47,470 nucleotides of DNA, from the NCBI GenBank assembly GCA_003247345.1, contig QJZS01000020.1, positions 1-47,470 on the forward strand, given 5' to 3'. Source of the stretch: Spirochaetales bacterium. GTDB taxonomy: Bacteria > Spirochaetota > Spirochaetia > Sphaerochaetales > Sphaerochaetaceae. The notes beneath the pieces are model-generated. The model saw only the letters and a program-made list of their open reading frames with translations, was not told where the DNA came from and did not search any database. Below, one piece after another: positions 1-9,225 of the stretch. The number at the start of each line of letters is the position of its first letter. Within the stretch, counting starts at the first letter, position 1. A program made the translations under genes and the position numbers.

Positions 1-845
1 TTTTTGTTCTGGCTGATTACGTCATATCCAATCATAACAGTCTGGCTTTTTCTGCCTAAAAGTGATACTTGCTCAGCAATTCTGTGTATCGCATCATTGA
101 CAACAAATATTCCGCTCATATCAGGATGCGCCTTATAAAATGCTTCTAAACTCGCTGCAATATCTTGGCTGAAATGGGCTTCCATTTCATGTACCTGATA
201 AGCATCTTTCCCAGCAAAGTAATTATAAAACCCCCTGACTCTTTCGGTTGAGTTATAGGCTGAACGATGGGTCTGGATTGCAAGAAGAGTTCCCCCTTCA
301 GGATTGAGCAAATGCATCATTCTTCCTGCAAGAAAGCCGCCTTGGTAAGGTTTCTGAATAACACTGCATACTGGGTTGGTTTTTGGCAGCGGGCTGTCAA
401 CAAAGGCATAATCAATGTCAGGGTAGAGAGAGAGCAGCTCATTCGCTTCATCTGCTACTACCGGAGCGATAAGAAGAGCATCTACCGACTTATTCAAAAG
501 GATTTGTCCTTTTTCAAGCAGAGATCCTTTTTGGGTTCTGTCAAATTGCAACATATCAATCGAGACTGACAAAGGTGCGAGCTCTTTCGCTGCTTTCAAG
601 ATTCCTTCATACAGCAGATCCCAATACCCATATTCACTGTGTAAAAGAGGCAACAAAACAGCAATGGTGAACTGCTTACTCAATTTTAGGTTACGTGCAA
701 ATGTATTCGGTTGATACCCATGTTCTTCAATAATGGCCATAACCCGATCAATGGTTTCTTTCGCCACACGACCACGTTTATGGAGTACTCGGTCAACGGT
801 TCCAATTGATACGTTCGCAAGTTTTGCAATTTCTGCTATTGTCAT
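1..845 (-). CDS. LacI-family transcriptional repressor, 3' end beyond the window
   Basis: I translated the minus strand from the ATG at 845-843; the frame stays open to base 1, so about 281 residues are visible and the C-terminus is missing. The N-terminus is a LacI helix-turn-helix (MTIAEIAKLANVSIGTVDRV) with the usual hinge region (HGYQPN), followed by a periplasmic-binding-protein-like sugar-sensing domain. A GAGGGG ribosome site precedes the ATG. It is divergent from araA, and a perfect 9-bp inverted repeat lies in the araA promoter region, so it most likely represses araA in the absence of L-arabinose or a related sugar. The ligand is inferred from context only. Confidence 0.85.
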   Translation of the reverse strand, partial: MTIAEIAKLANVSIGTVDRVLHKRGRVAKETIDRVMAIIEEHGYQPNTFARNLKLSKQFTIAVLLPLLHSEYGYWDLLYEGILKAAKELAPLSVSIDMLQFDRTQKGSLLEKGQILLNKSVDALLIAPVVADEANELLSLYPDIDYAFVDSPLPKTNPVCSVIQKPYQGGFLAGRMMHLLNPEGGTLLAIQTHRSAYNSTERVRGFYNYFAGKDAYQVHEMEAHFSQDIAASLEAFYKAHPDMSGIFVVNDAIHRIAEQVSLLGRKSQTVMIGYDVISQNK

Positions 846-969
846 AGCCCCTCTACACGGATAATTATTGATTGACGATAACGCATCTATACAATATCAC
901 ATATATTACGAGAAAAGAATATTAAAACTAATAATCCAACCTCGATTGGGCGATTACATGAATTTTAAC

Positions 970-998
970 TTGACAGAAATAAGAGAGCATATGACAAT
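970..998 (+). promoter_or_regulatory. araA promoter
   Basis: There is a perfect -35 TTGACA at 970-975 and a -10-like GACAAT at 993-998, with a 17-bp spacer. The predicted transcription start near 1005 falls directly at the edge of the palindromic operator. The -10 matches the consensus at 4 of 6 positions. Confidence 0.55.
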
Positions 999-1005
999 GA
1001 ATTGT

Positions 1006-1029
1006 AATTGCGTTTACGTTAACGCAATT
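1006..1029. promoter_or_regulatory. palindromic LacI-type operator of araA
   Basis: Perfect 9-bp arms AATTGCGTT (1006-1014) and AACGCAATT (1021-1029) flank a 6-bp centre TACGTT. It sits just downstream of the predicted transcription start and upstream of the ribosome site, a position where a bound repressor would block transcription. The divergent LacI-family gene is the obvious candidate to bind it. Confidence 0.7.
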
Positions 1030-1066
1030 ATAACATAAAGAAATTTAAAAACAACAAGAGGAAAAC

Positions 1067-2551
1067 ATGAAACGAAATCCAATAGAGACGTATGAATTTT
1101 GGTTTTTGGTGGGGTCGCAATTCTTATATGGGCAAGAAACCCTTGATGAAGTTGCTCGTCATGCACAATTGATGGTGGATGGATTGAATGCAAGTGGTAA
1201 TCTTCCTTGTAAAGTTATATATAAGGCAACACTGAAAACTCCTGATGGAATCGAAGATTGTATGCGTGAAGCAAACTACGAGAAGAGCTGTGCGGGTATT
1301 ATTACTTGGATGCATACATTCTCACCATCTAAGATGTGGATCAATGGATTTTCGTTGTTGCAAAAACCCTATTGTCATCTCCATACTCAGTTCAACCGTA
1401 TGATCCCGGATAAAGAAATTGATATGGATTTTATGAACCTCAACCAATCGGCACACGGGGACCGCGAGCATGCCTTTATCGGGGCAAGAATGCGTTTGGC
1501 AAGAAAGATTATCACCGGATTCTGGGAGGATGCGGACGTCCAGCAAAACCTAGGCATCTGGATGCGTTCCGCAATTGGTGCAATAGAAAGTCGGAAGTTG
1601 AAAGTCATGCGATTCGGGGACAATATGCGTAATGTTGCCGTAACTGAGGGCGATAAGGTTGAAGTACAGATCAAACTTGGTTGGCAAGTGAATACTTGGG
1701 GCGTTGGGGATCTCATCAAGGAAATTGAATCGGTAAGCGATGCTGATGTCGAAGCTCAAATGGCTTCTTATCGCCAAAAGTATGAATTCTCCACCGATGA
1801 TCTGGAAACCGTTCGCTACCAAGCAAAAGAAGAAGTCGCCATGCGCAATTTCTTTGAACGTGAAGGGATTTCTGCCTTCTCCAATACCTTCGAGGATTTG
1901 CAGGAGATGCGTCAACTTCCAGGGCTTGCCAGCCAAGACCTTATGCAAGAAGGCTATGGCTATGGCGGGGAAGGCGATTGGAAAGTTTCAGCAATGACGA
2001 GTCTGGTCAAACGAATGACCGAGGGCATGGGCGGTGGTACTACCTTCATGGAAGATTATACCTACCATATGGAAAAGGGGAATGAACTATCCTTGGGTGC
2101 CCATATGCTTGAGGTTTGTCCTTCTGTGAGTACCGAGAAAGCTAAAATTGAAGTACATCCACTCGGGATAGGCGGGAAGGAACCTCCTGCCAGACTTGTG
2201 TTTGAGGGTCATCCTGGAAAAGCAGTGCTTGCTTCCTTGATTGATATGGGTGGGCGATTACGACTCATTGTAGGTGAGATTGAAGCAGTAAAACCCATCT
2301 ATAAAATGCCGAATCTTCCTGTAGCCCGTGTCATGTGGAGACCTGAGCCAGATCTGTACCAGGCTGCCCACCTTTGGATGCTTGCAGGCGGGGCTCATCA
2401 TGCAGTACTCAGCTATGATGCAACCCCGCAAATGCTGGAGGATTGGTGTGAAATAATGGATATTGAGTTCGTCCATATCAATAAAGATACGACAGTCTCT
2501 TCCATGAAACAGCAGTTGTTCCTCTCTGACCTTGCATGGAAATTGAAATAG
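1067..2551 (+). CDS. araA: L-arabinose isomerase
   Basis: Converts L-arabinose to L-ribulose in the cytoplasm using a divalent metal (Mn2+ in studied homologues). The 494-residue length is normal for the family. The N-terminal stretch (EFWFLVGSQFLYG), the WMHTFSPSKMWI segment and the FMEDYTYHME / LGAHMLEVCPS region that contributes metal-binding Glu and His residues are all recognisable. The ATG at 1067 follows an AGAGGA ribosome site. It is the only gene of its transcript: a hairpin terminator lies right after it and the convergent kinase gene supplies the next probable step. No araD-like epimerase is visible in the window. Confidence 0.95.
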   Translation: MKRNPIETYEFWFLVGSQFLYGQETLDEVARHAQLMVDGLNASGNLPCKVIYKATLKTPDGIEDCMREANYEKSCAGIITWMHTFSPSKMWINGFSLLQKPYCHLHTQFNRMIPDKEIDMDFMNLNQSAHGDREHAFIGARMRLARKIITGFWEDADVQQNLGIWMRSAIGAIESRKLKVMRFGDNMRNVAVTEGDKVEVQIKLGWQVNTWGVGDLIKEIESVSDADVEAQMASYRQKYEFSTDDLETVRYQAKEEVAMRNFFEREGISAFSNTFEDLQEMRQLPGLASQDLMQEGYGYGGEGDWKVSAMTSLVKRMTEGMGGGTTFMEDYTYHMEKGNELSLGAHMLEVCPSVSTEKAKIEVHPLGIGGKEPPARLVFEGHPGKAVLASLIDMGGRLRLIVGEIEAVKPIYKMPNLPVARVMWRPEPDLYQAAHLWMLAGGAHHAVLSYDATPQMLEDWCEIMDIEFVHINKDTTVSSMKQQLFLSDLAWKLK

Positions 2552-2573
2552 AATAAATCATAGTAAGATAGAA

Positions 2574-2605
2574 AAAGTGGTCGACCTTAATGGATCGACC
2601 ACTTT
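2574..2605 (+). terminator. terminator between araA and the convergent kinase gene
   Basis: Perfect 11-bp arms AAAGTGGTCGA (2574-2584) and TCGACCACTTT (2595-2605) enclose a 10-nt loop. The A-rich left flank and T-rich right flank suggest it can act for both converging genes. Confidence 0.75.
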
Positions 2606-2624
2606 CCTTTACCTGTTTGAATGC

Positions 2625-4226
2625 TTATTTCAAAGCACTGACGGCAGTCTTTTCAACAGGAAGGCCGTCTTTATAGCGTTGCAAGAAAATATTGAAACCA
2701 GCTATATCTTCATCGGTTGCCGTAACCGTGGTAACCTCTGCAGAAGCGAATACTTCCTTTGAAAGGAATTCTGACAAGCTTAAATTCTTTTTATTAGCCA
2801 TATAGGAGGCGAGTAGGGCAATACCCCAAGCTCCGCCTTCCCCTGCAGTCTTGAGTACTGAGATCGGAGTATGTAAGGCACTTGCCATGATATTCTGTCC
2901 TACCGCTGCTGTTTTAAAGAACCCTCCATGGCCATTGATTGCATCTACCGTTACATGTTCTTTCTCGAAAAGAATATCCATACCGATACGAAGCACCCCT
3001 AGAGCTGTAAACAGCTGTGCACGCATAAAGTTGGCAAGAGAGAACGTATTTTTAGTTTCCCGTACAAACAAAGGACGTCCTTCGTTCAAATCTGTCATGG
3101 TCTCTCCGCTGATATAGTTGAATGGCAATAGTCCTCCACAGTCCTTATCTCCTTCCAAGGCTTTGTAAAGCAGTTTGTCATACAGTTCGCCTTTTTTAAC
3201 AGGCTGACCTACCGTATCGATGACCTCAGAGAACAAGCGCATCCAAGCATCATATTCACCGGTGCAGTTGTTGCCATGGCTCATGGCAACCAAAGAACCA
3301 TCAGGGGTGGTCACCAGATCAATGAATTTGTTATAGCTCTTCGAAAGAGGTTTCTCTAGTACTACCATGGCAAATACAGAAGTTCCTGCAGAAACATTGC
3401 CGGTACGAATTTCAATACTATTTGTTGCAACCATTCCTGTTCCTGCGTCACCTTCAGGAGGGCAGAGTGGTATTCCTGCTTCAAAATTTCCTGTGGGATC
3501 GAGGAGCTTTGCGCCTTCTTCACTTAAGGATCCTGCATTTTGACCGGCTAGGAGGATGGAGGGAAGTATGGATTGAAGATTCCAATCAAAATGGGATTCC
3601 TCGATTTCTTTTGAAAACAAGGAGGTCATCTTTTCATCATACTGGTTTTTCAAGGTATCGATGGGGAACATCCCAGAAGCATCACCGATACCCAAAACTT
3701 TTTGTCCCGTGAGTTTCCAATGTACATACCCCGATAAGGTGGTCAAATAAGAAATATCCTTTACATGTGGTTCTTTGTTGAGAATTGCCTGATAGAGGTG
3801 GGAGATTGACCATCGTTCTGGGACAGGGTAGTCGAACAATTCACTCAATTTTTCCGCTGCTTGGCTTGTTATGGTATTTCGCCAAGTTCTGAAGGGCACC
3901 AACAGTTCGTCCTTTGCATCGAAAACTAGATACCCATGCATCATGGCGCTGATACCTAACGATTTTGTTTTCTTCAGACTTACCTGATACTGTTTCTGGA
4001 TGTCCGCTTGCAAATTGGCGAAACATGTGGAGATGCCCTTCCATACATTCTCAAGACTGTATGTCCAAATTCCATTGATCAGAGAATTCTCCCAATCGTA
4101 GCCTCCTTGGGCGATGGGTTGGTTCTCTGAATTGATCAAGACTGCCTTGATTCTTGTTGAACCAAGCTCAATTCCTAATATTGTATCTCCATTGATAATT
4201 TCTTGTGTAATAATGTCCTTTAACAT
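2625..4226 (-). CDS. FGGY-family carbohydrate kinase, probable L-ribulokinase
   Basis: ATP-dependent sugar kinase of the FGGY fold. Near the N-terminus ILGIELGSTRIKAVLI is the first phosphate-binding loop; GNVSAGTSVFAMV in the middle and the C-terminal GGFFKTAAVGQNIMASAL and AGEGGAWGIALLAS segments form the second actin-like lobe. At 533 residues it is shorter than classical AraB (about 560) and also resembles xylulokinases. Pairing with araA across a shared terminator makes L-ribulose the likely substrate, but L-xylulose or D-xylulose cannot be excluded. AGGAG lies 8 bases before the ATG. It has its own promoter after the glgC terminator. Confidence 0.75.
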   Translation of the reverse strand: MLKDIITQEIINGDTILGIELGSTRIKAVLINSENQPIAQGGYDWENSLINGIWTYSLENVWKGISTCFANLQADIQKQYQVSLKKTKSLGISAMMHGYLVFDAKDELLVPFRTWRNTITSQAAEKLSELFDYPVPERWSISHLYQAILNKEPHVKDISYLTTLSGYVHWKLTGQKVLGIGDASGMFPIDTLKNQYDEKMTSLFSKEIEESHFDWNLQSILPSILLAGQNAGSLSEEGAKLLDPTGNFEAGIPLCPPEGDAGTGMVATNSIEIRTGNVSAGTSVFAMVVLEKPLSKSYNKFIDLVTTPDGSLVAMSHGNNCTGEYDAWMRLFSEVIDTVGQPVKKGELYDKLLYKALEGDKDCGGLLPFNYISGETMTDLNEGRPLFVRETKNTFSLANFMRAQLFTALGVLRIGMDILFEKEHVTVDAINGHGGFFKTAAVGQNIMASALHTPISVLKTAGEGGAWGIALLASYMANKKNLSLSEFLSKEVFASAEVTTVTATDEDIAGFNIFLQRYKDGLPVEKTAVSALK

Positions 4227-4252
4227 CCAGTGCTCCTTTTTTAATTACAACT

Positions 4253-4258
4253 ATTATA
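4253..4258 (-). promoter_or_regulatory. -10 box of the FGGY kinase promoter
   Basis: On the minus strand a perfect TATAAT lies about 27 bases before the kinase start, in a very AT-rich stretch. No strong -35 is visible at 17 bp. I do not see a copy of the araA operator here. Confidence 0.4.
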
Positions 4259-4280
4259 TCATATTATGTTATACGATTTA

Positions 4281-4317
4281 ACAAAAAACAGCGGAAGAAA
4301 ACGATTCTTCCGCTGTT
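4281..4317 (-). terminator. terminator of the glgA-glgC operon
   Basis: A 13-bp stem is formed by AACAGCGGAAGAA (4287-4299) and TTCTTCCGCTGTT (4305-4317) with a 5-nt loop. Read on the minus strand it is followed by a T-rich run, as expected for a factor-independent terminator. It lies 20 bases after the glgC stop. Confidence 0.8.
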
Positions 4318-4336
4318 GAATTACATAGTATTTCTT

Positions 4337-5632
4337 TTACATTACCGTGCCATTCTTAATGATGGCATTCTTGTTGATAACAATAATTCCGTCATGGATG
4401 GAATACATCGCATAATCACCTTCTTGGCGAGGGATATCATCAATACCAATTCTACAGCCGTCTCCGATTCGAGCATTCTGATCAATGATTGCCTTCCGAA
4501 TGATGGTTCCTCGACCGATACCGATATTGGGTACTCCTTTCTTCCCGTTGTCCCACTTTTGTTCCTGTGTTTCATAGTAGGAAGCACCCATGCAATACAC
4601 ACCATCCAAGGAAGCCCCGGATTCTATGATCGTACGTACGCCGATGATTGAATTCACAATATAGGCGTTTGTGATAATTGAACCTTCGCTGGTGAGTGAA
4701 TTGGAAATATTGCAGAAATTTACCTTGGTAGCAGGAAGATGTCTACGGTGGGTATAAATTGGCATTCTTTCATCGTAGAAATTGAAGTGAGGATTAATCG
4801 AAGCAAGATCCAAATTTGTTTCATAGAATGCTTTGATTGTTCCAATATCTTCCCAGAAGCTATCGAATAGGTATGTAGCGACCTTGCGTTGCTTGATTGC
4901 ATCAGGAATAATCTCTTTGCCAAAGTCTGTTTTGTCATTGTTCAGGACTTCTTCGAGAGCTTTTGCATTGAAGATGTAAATACCCATGCTGGCAAGATAT
5001 TCATTACTGCTATCCACATGTTTTCCCAATGAAGACAGCATCAAATCATCACTGACTTTGTAGTCACTGATATCAAGGTCGATTGCAGGCTTTTCATAGA
5101 ATTTGTTGATGAATCCGTCTTTGTCACAACCAATGATGCCCAAGCCTGTGGCCTGTTCACGGCTTATCGGCTTAGTAGCAATCGTCAACTCAGCTTGGCT
5201 GTTGACATGCGCCTCGAGCATTTCCCCTAAGTCCATGCGATATAGCTGATCCCCACTGAGGATGATATAGTAATCAGCATTCTGGTCATGGAAGTGCTTT
5301 AGGTTCTTACGAACAGCATCAGCGGTTCCCTGGTACCATGTATCGCTCTGATTTGTCTGTTCTGCAGCCAAAATCTCAACAAACCCATTTGAGAACGTGT
5401 CAAAAATATAGGTGTTTGCAATATGGTTATGCAGTGACGCAGAATTGAATTGAGTCAGAATATAAATCTGACGTATCCCACTGTTGATACAGTTGGAGAT
5501 GGGGATATCCACCAACCGATATTTTCCAGCAAAGGGTACTGCAGGTTTTGCTCTGTCCATGGTAAGGGGATAAAGTCTGGTTCCTTTTCCTCCTCCAAGT
5601 ACTATTGCGATTGTTTTGTCTTTTCGCATCAT
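4337..5632 (-). CDS. glgC: glucose-1-phosphate adenylyltransferase
   Basis: Makes ADP-glucose from glucose-1-phosphate and ATP, the committed step of bacterial glycogen synthesis. The nucleotidyltransferase signature GGGKGTRLYPLT is at residues 13-24, followed by KPAVPFAGKYRLVDIPISNC and the WYQGTADAVR motif; the C-terminal third (IGRGTIIRKAIIDQNARIGDG) is the left-handed beta-helix. The 431-residue length is typical. The start is the ATG at 5632, one base after the glgA stop; a second ATG follows immediately at 5629 and could be used instead. The tight coupling to glgA shows a two-gene glycogen unit. Confidence 0.95.
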   Translation of the reverse strand: MMRKDKTIAIVLGGGKGTRLYPLTMDRAKPAVPFAGKYRLVDIPISNCINSGIRQIYILTQFNSASLHNHIANTYIFDTFSNGFVEILAAEQTNQSDTWYQGTADAVRKNLKHFHDQNADYYIILSGDQLYRMDLGEMLEAHVNSQAELTIATKPISREQATGLGIIGCDKDGFINKFYEKPAIDLDISDYKVSDDLMLSSLGKHVDSSNEYLASMGIYIFNAKALEEVLNNDKTDFGKEIIPDAIKQRKVATYLFDSFWEDIGTIKAFYETNLDLASINPHFNFYDERMPIYTHRRHLPATKVNFCNISNSLTSEGSIITNAYIVNSIIGVRTIIESGASLDGVYCMGASYYETQEQKWDNGKKGVPNIGIGRGTIIRKAIIDQNARIGDGCRIGIDDIPRQEGDYAMYSIHDGIIVINKNAIIKNGTVM

Positions 5633-5633
5633 G

Positions 5634-7091
5634 TTACTTCTTCTCCCTAATACTGGTCTTATATAATGATTGATATGCTTTAGCTGACCGCTCCCATGAG
5701 CTGTCCCAACGCATACACCGAGAGCGAATGGATTGTATAGTATGTTCGTCCTTTTTCCACCATTGAACTGCCCGTTCTACGGCTTCCAGTATACCATGGC
5801 CAGTCATACTCTCAAAGAGGATTCCTGTTCCCTCTTTCTCATTCTCATTCAAATCTATGATACTATCAGCTAAACCGCCTGTTTTTCTAGCAACTGGAAT
5901 AGTGCCATACCGCAAGCTGTAAAGTTGATTCAACCCGCAAGGTTCATATCTGCTTGGCATCAAGAAAAAATCTGCTCCAGCTTCAAGACGATGTGCTGCT
6001 TTATTGCTGAAGAGAATATTAACCGAAAGATTCTCATATGTATCACCAAGCGAACGTAATTTCTTCTCTATTGTAGCATCCCCGGTTCCGATGATGATCA
6101 TCTGCATGTCGCTTTCTTGAAGCATTTGTTCCAAGGCACAGGGTTCACCCTCCAAGAGTTCAACAAACCCCTTTTGCTCTGCCAAACGACTGATCATTGC
6201 AAACAGCGGAACCGACGGATCCTCCTTCAAGGAGAAATCTTTTTGCAATGCTTGTTTCATCAAAGCCTTACCTGAAATATCATTTGCAGAGAATGAATGT
6301 TCAAGGAATTTGTCCTTCTGAGGATTCCACTCTTCATAATCAATCCCGTTGATTATTCCGTGTAATACAGAAGAACGAGAAGTTAGGAGTTTGTCCAACG
6401 AACAGCCGAACTGCTCACTTTGAATTTCCTGTGCATAGGTCGGACTTACGGTGGTAAGATAATCGGCAAATTCCAATCCTGTTTTAAGCATATTGGTTCG
6501 TTTTGTTGCTTTCTCACCGCTGAAAACCCTGCTATCTGGTTCAATGTCGGTAGTCAAGAACTCCAAACGTGAGAATTCACCTTGATACGCAAGATTGTGA
6601 ATGGTCATCACACTCTTTGTGTCATGGAAAAAAGAGTCCTCTTTCTGAGCAAGCAGATAGGGGAGGAATCCACAAGTCCAATCATGACAGTGCATGATAT
6701 CGACTTTCCATTTCAATAATTTGCAGAGAACCAAGGCCGCTTTATTGAGCAGCGTATAACGACTGAGATTATCATGGTAGGGGGTGAAGGATGTATCCCC
6801 ATAAATACCTTTTCTATCAGTATAGAAGGGATGTTTAATAAAGTAGTAGGTCACCTTATTGAGTTTTGTCTCACAAAAGGTGACCTTTTCTTTGCTTCCA
6901 AGAAGAGGAATTTCTTCTTGGAACGGCAGGTCGGTGAAGTCGGTACTGTCAACACTCCCATAAAGGGGTAATACGACACGCACATCTTCCCCAATTTCAG
7001 AAAGCGCATTCGATAGCGCCCCGACGACGTCTGCAAGCCCTCCTGATTTCGAAAAGGGTACGGATTCACTCGATACCATGCATATGTTCAT
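5634..7091 (-). CDS. glgA: glycogen synthase (ADP-glucose type)
   Basis: GT5-family glycosyltransferase that extends alpha-1,4-glucan from ADP-glucose. The N-terminal KSGGLADVVGAL loop (residues 15-26) binds the ADP-glucose phosphate, and the C-terminal part shows FFLMPSRYEPCGLNQLYSLR and GTIPVARKTGGLADSI, the donor-binding E-x7-E region. Its 485 residues match the family. It sits 72 bases after trxB on the same strand and directly precedes glgC. Glycogen branching and phosphorylase genes are not in this window. Confidence 0.95.
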   Translation of the reverse strand: MNICMVSSESVPFSKSGGLADVVGALSNALSEIGEDVRVVLPLYGSVDSTDFTDLPFQEEIPLLGSKEKVTFCETKLNKVTYYFIKHPFYTDRKGIYGDTSFTPYHDNLSRYTLLNKAALVLCKLLKWKVDIMHCHDWTCGFLPYLLAQKEDSFFHDTKSVMTIHNLAYQGEFSRLEFLTTDIEPDSRVFSGEKATKRTNMLKTGLEFADYLTTVSPTYAQEIQSEQFGCSLDKLLTSRSSVLHGIINGIDYEEWNPQKDKFLEHSFSANDISGKALMKQALQKDFSLKEDPSVPLFAMISRLAEQKGFVELLEGEPCALEQMLQESDMQMIIIGTGDATIEKKLRSLGDTYENLSVNILFSNKAAHRLEAGADFFLMPSRYEPCGLNQLYSLRYGTIPVARKTGGLADSIIDLNENEKEGTGILFESMTGHGILEAVERAVQWWKKDEHTIQSIRSRCMRWDSSWERSAKAYQSLYKTSIREKK

Positions 7092-7163
7092 GGTTCAATT
7101 AGAACACTAACGAGTAGTCATCGTCAAGGAGAATCGTGTGAAATATGAGTTAGGATACGCTAT

Positions 7164-8102
7164 TTAGCGGTATGCGTTCCCTTCAAGCTCATCAATGTAC
7201 TCGCTTGCACAGTGTGCTGCAACTGCACCATCACTGGCAGCCGTGATCAACTGTCTGAAGACTGTATCTCGTACATCACCTGCTGCGTAAAGGCCAGGGA
7301 TGGAAGTTTCCATTCTTTCGTTGGTCTTTACATAGCCGCTTTCATCAAGGACACTCTTATCTAACAGATCTGTCTGGGGAATCATTCCGACAAAGATGAA
7401 TACTGCATCAAAGGAACGTTCATACTGCTTATTGTTAGCAAGATCGCTTAGTAGGACAGAGGTGACTTTGTCATCATTTCCGTTGATTTTTAAAACGGTA
7501 TGCTGCATGACCAACTCAATATTCTTATTACGTTTGACTTGCTCAACAAGATTGTCCTGGGCTCTGAAACGATCCTTTCTGTGCATGAGGGTAACATGCT
7601 CACTCAATTTGGAAAGATAGATTGCATCCGTAAGGGCTGTATCGCCACCACCTACAACAAGAATATTCTTTCCCTTGAAAAAGGGACCATCACACGTACC
7701 GCAATAAGAGACACCTTTTCCATTGTACTTCTCTTCACCTTCGATTCCGAGGTGTCTGTGTTTTGCCCCGGTAGCAAAGATAACTGCAGTAGCCTTGTAG
7801 GTTTCTCCGTCGGCAGTCTCGGCAAAGAACGTATTCCCCTCTTTTTTAAGAGTATTTACGGTTGCATAGACAAGCTTTGCTCCGAAGGTTTCTGCCTGGG
7901 CATGGAACTTCATTCCGATATCAAAACCACTTACCGGCTTGTCAAAGCCGGGGTAGTTCTCAATCATATCAATATACATAGTCTGTCCACCTGGAGCGAT
8001 GGATTCCAATAGTGTGACAGAGCGACCGGCACGAGCTGCATATTGGGCAGCAGACATTCCGGCTACTCCTGATCCGATGATCAGTACATCTTGTTCAATC
8101 AT
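7164..8102 (-). CDS. trxB: thioredoxin reductase
   Basis: NADPH-dependent flavoprotein that reduces thioredoxin. The FAD-binding VLIIGSGVAGMSAAQYAARAG is at the N-terminus, the redox-active CGTC is at residues 134-137, the NADPH-binding VVGGGDTALTDAIYLSK follows, and the C-terminal AAGDVRD motif completes the FAD site. The 312-residue size is standard. Its ATG overlaps the tsaB stop as ATGA, placing it in the TPR-tsaE-tsaB-trxB operon. Confidence 0.95.
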   Translation of the reverse strand: MIEQDVLIIGSGVAGMSAAQYAARAGRSVTLLESIAPGGQTMYIDMIENYPGFDKPVSGFDIGMKFHAQAETFGAKLVYATVNTLKKEGNTFFAETADGETYKATAVIFATGAKHRHLGIEGEEKYNGKGVSYCGTCDGPFFKGKNILVVGGGDTALTDAIYLSKLSEHVTLMHRKDRFRAQDNLVEQVKRNKNIELVMQHTVLKINGNDDKVTSVLLSDLANNKQYERSFDAVFIFVGMIPQTDLLDKSVLDESGYVKTNERMETSIPGLYAAGDVRDTVFRQLITAASDGAVAAHCASEYIDELEGNAYR

Positions 8103-8809
8103 GAATTTTCCTCCAATGTTTGGATTGTTTGTTGCAATGCTATTTCTGCGTCACTCTTTCGTACATAAGTAGGTCCTTTTCCAATATCGTCAGCTCCAGA
8201 AAGTTCATATTTCTGAAGCCCCAATTTCGAGAGAACCAAGGAAAGGTTTCCTTGTGCAAAGAAATCTCTTTTGAATTTATTTGCACTGTCTTTCTCAAGT
8301 CTGGAAAGCAGAACATCTGCGTCCGGTCCGGTGAGGAGTACCTCATTATAGTGATCGACCAGTGCAGCTATCTGATGAACATCCGCATCCAAGTCTTTGG
8401 TGATACGGTTTCCGTCAACGTACAGCGCAGCATAAAATCGATTCTTCTTGGCGTCGATTACAACAAGGACTGGGCCTGAGTACGAGGTAACGCAACTTTG
8501 ATATGCATCTAGTGTAGAGACAGATACCAAAGGTATGCCTGTTGCAAGAGAAATTCCTTTGAGAGTGCTCATTGCTATTCGCAGCCCGGTAAAAGAACCG
8601 GGTCCATCAGTACATACGAGCAAGTCAAAATCCTTGATATCCAGATTGTTGCGAGTACATAGCTCAAGAATTCTGGGCATCAGAAGCTCAGAATGCTTGT
8701 TTCCCAAAGTTGCATAAGAGGCGTCAAAATTCACCAGTTTCCCTGCTTCATATCGACTGTAGGCAAGGTGCATTACTTGGGTGGCTGTATCACAAGAAAG
8801 GATATTCAT
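8099..8809 (-). CDS. tsaB: tRNA threonylcarbamoyladenosine biosynthesis protein TsaB
   Basis: ASKHA-fold partner of TsaD in forming t6A at position 37 of ANN-decoding tRNAs. The N-terminal MNILSCDTATQVMHLAY and the DGPGSFTGLRIAMSTLKGIS signature, the most conserved motif of TsaB, are clear. At 236 residues it is of normal length. It overlaps tsaE upstream and trxB downstream by ATGA, so the three are co-translated. Confidence 0.92.
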   Translation of the reverse strand: MNILSCDTATQVMHLAYSRYEAGKLVNFDASYATLGNKHSELLMPRILELCTRNNLDIKDFDLLVCTDGPGSFTGLRIAMSTLKGISLATGIPLVSVSTLDAYQSCVTSYSGPVLVVIDAKKNRFYAALYVDGNRITKDLDADVHQIAALVDHYNEVLLTGPDADVLLSRLEKDSANKFKRDFFAQGNLSLVLSKLGLQKYELSGADDIGKGPTYVRKSDAEIALQQTIQTLEENS

Positions 8810-9225
8810 TCGGATATCCCTCTCAGAGTTATTTCGCGGTCTTGATTAGGCATAATATTAATATGCACATAAATTGTTGAATCGGGTAGCATTTCGGCGA
8901 TCTTCTCACTCCATTCAATGAGAGTGACGCCTTGTCCATAGAGGAATTCCTCGCCTCCGATCATTTCGAATTCATCTGAACCGCTGAGTCGATAGAGATC
9001 CATATGATAGAGGGGAAGTCTCCCCTCATATTCTTGGATCAGAGTGAACGTAGGGCTCACAATGGGTTCGTTAATGCCTAAACCTGTTGCAAACCCTTTG
9101 GCGAATACAGTTTTACCAGACCCTAGACTACCCGTCAGTGAAATGACCGTACCTGGCTTGCATGTTTGAGCAATCTCAAACCCTAGGTTTCGGGTTTCTT
9201 CTTCACTGTGGGTCAGCACTGTCAT
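8806..9225 (-). CDS. tsaE: tRNA threonylcarbamoyladenosine biosynthesis ATPase TsaE
   Basis: Small P-loop ATPase of the t6A complex. The Walker A motif TGSLGSGKT is at residues 31-39 and is followed by KGFATGLGI and the family segment SPTFTLIQEYEGRLPLYHMD; the VTLIEWSEK motif is near the C-terminus. Length 139 fits the family (about 150). The start codon shares a base with the stop of the TPR gene (TGATG), and its own stop overlaps the tsaB start. Confidence 0.92.
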   Translation of the reverse strand: MTVLTHSEEETRNLGFEIAQTCKPGTVISLTGSLGSGKTVFAKGFATGLGINEPIVSPTFTLIQEYEGRLPLYHMDLYRLSGSDEFEMIGGEEFLYGQGVTLIEWSEKIAEMLPDSTIYVHINIMPNQDREITLRGISE

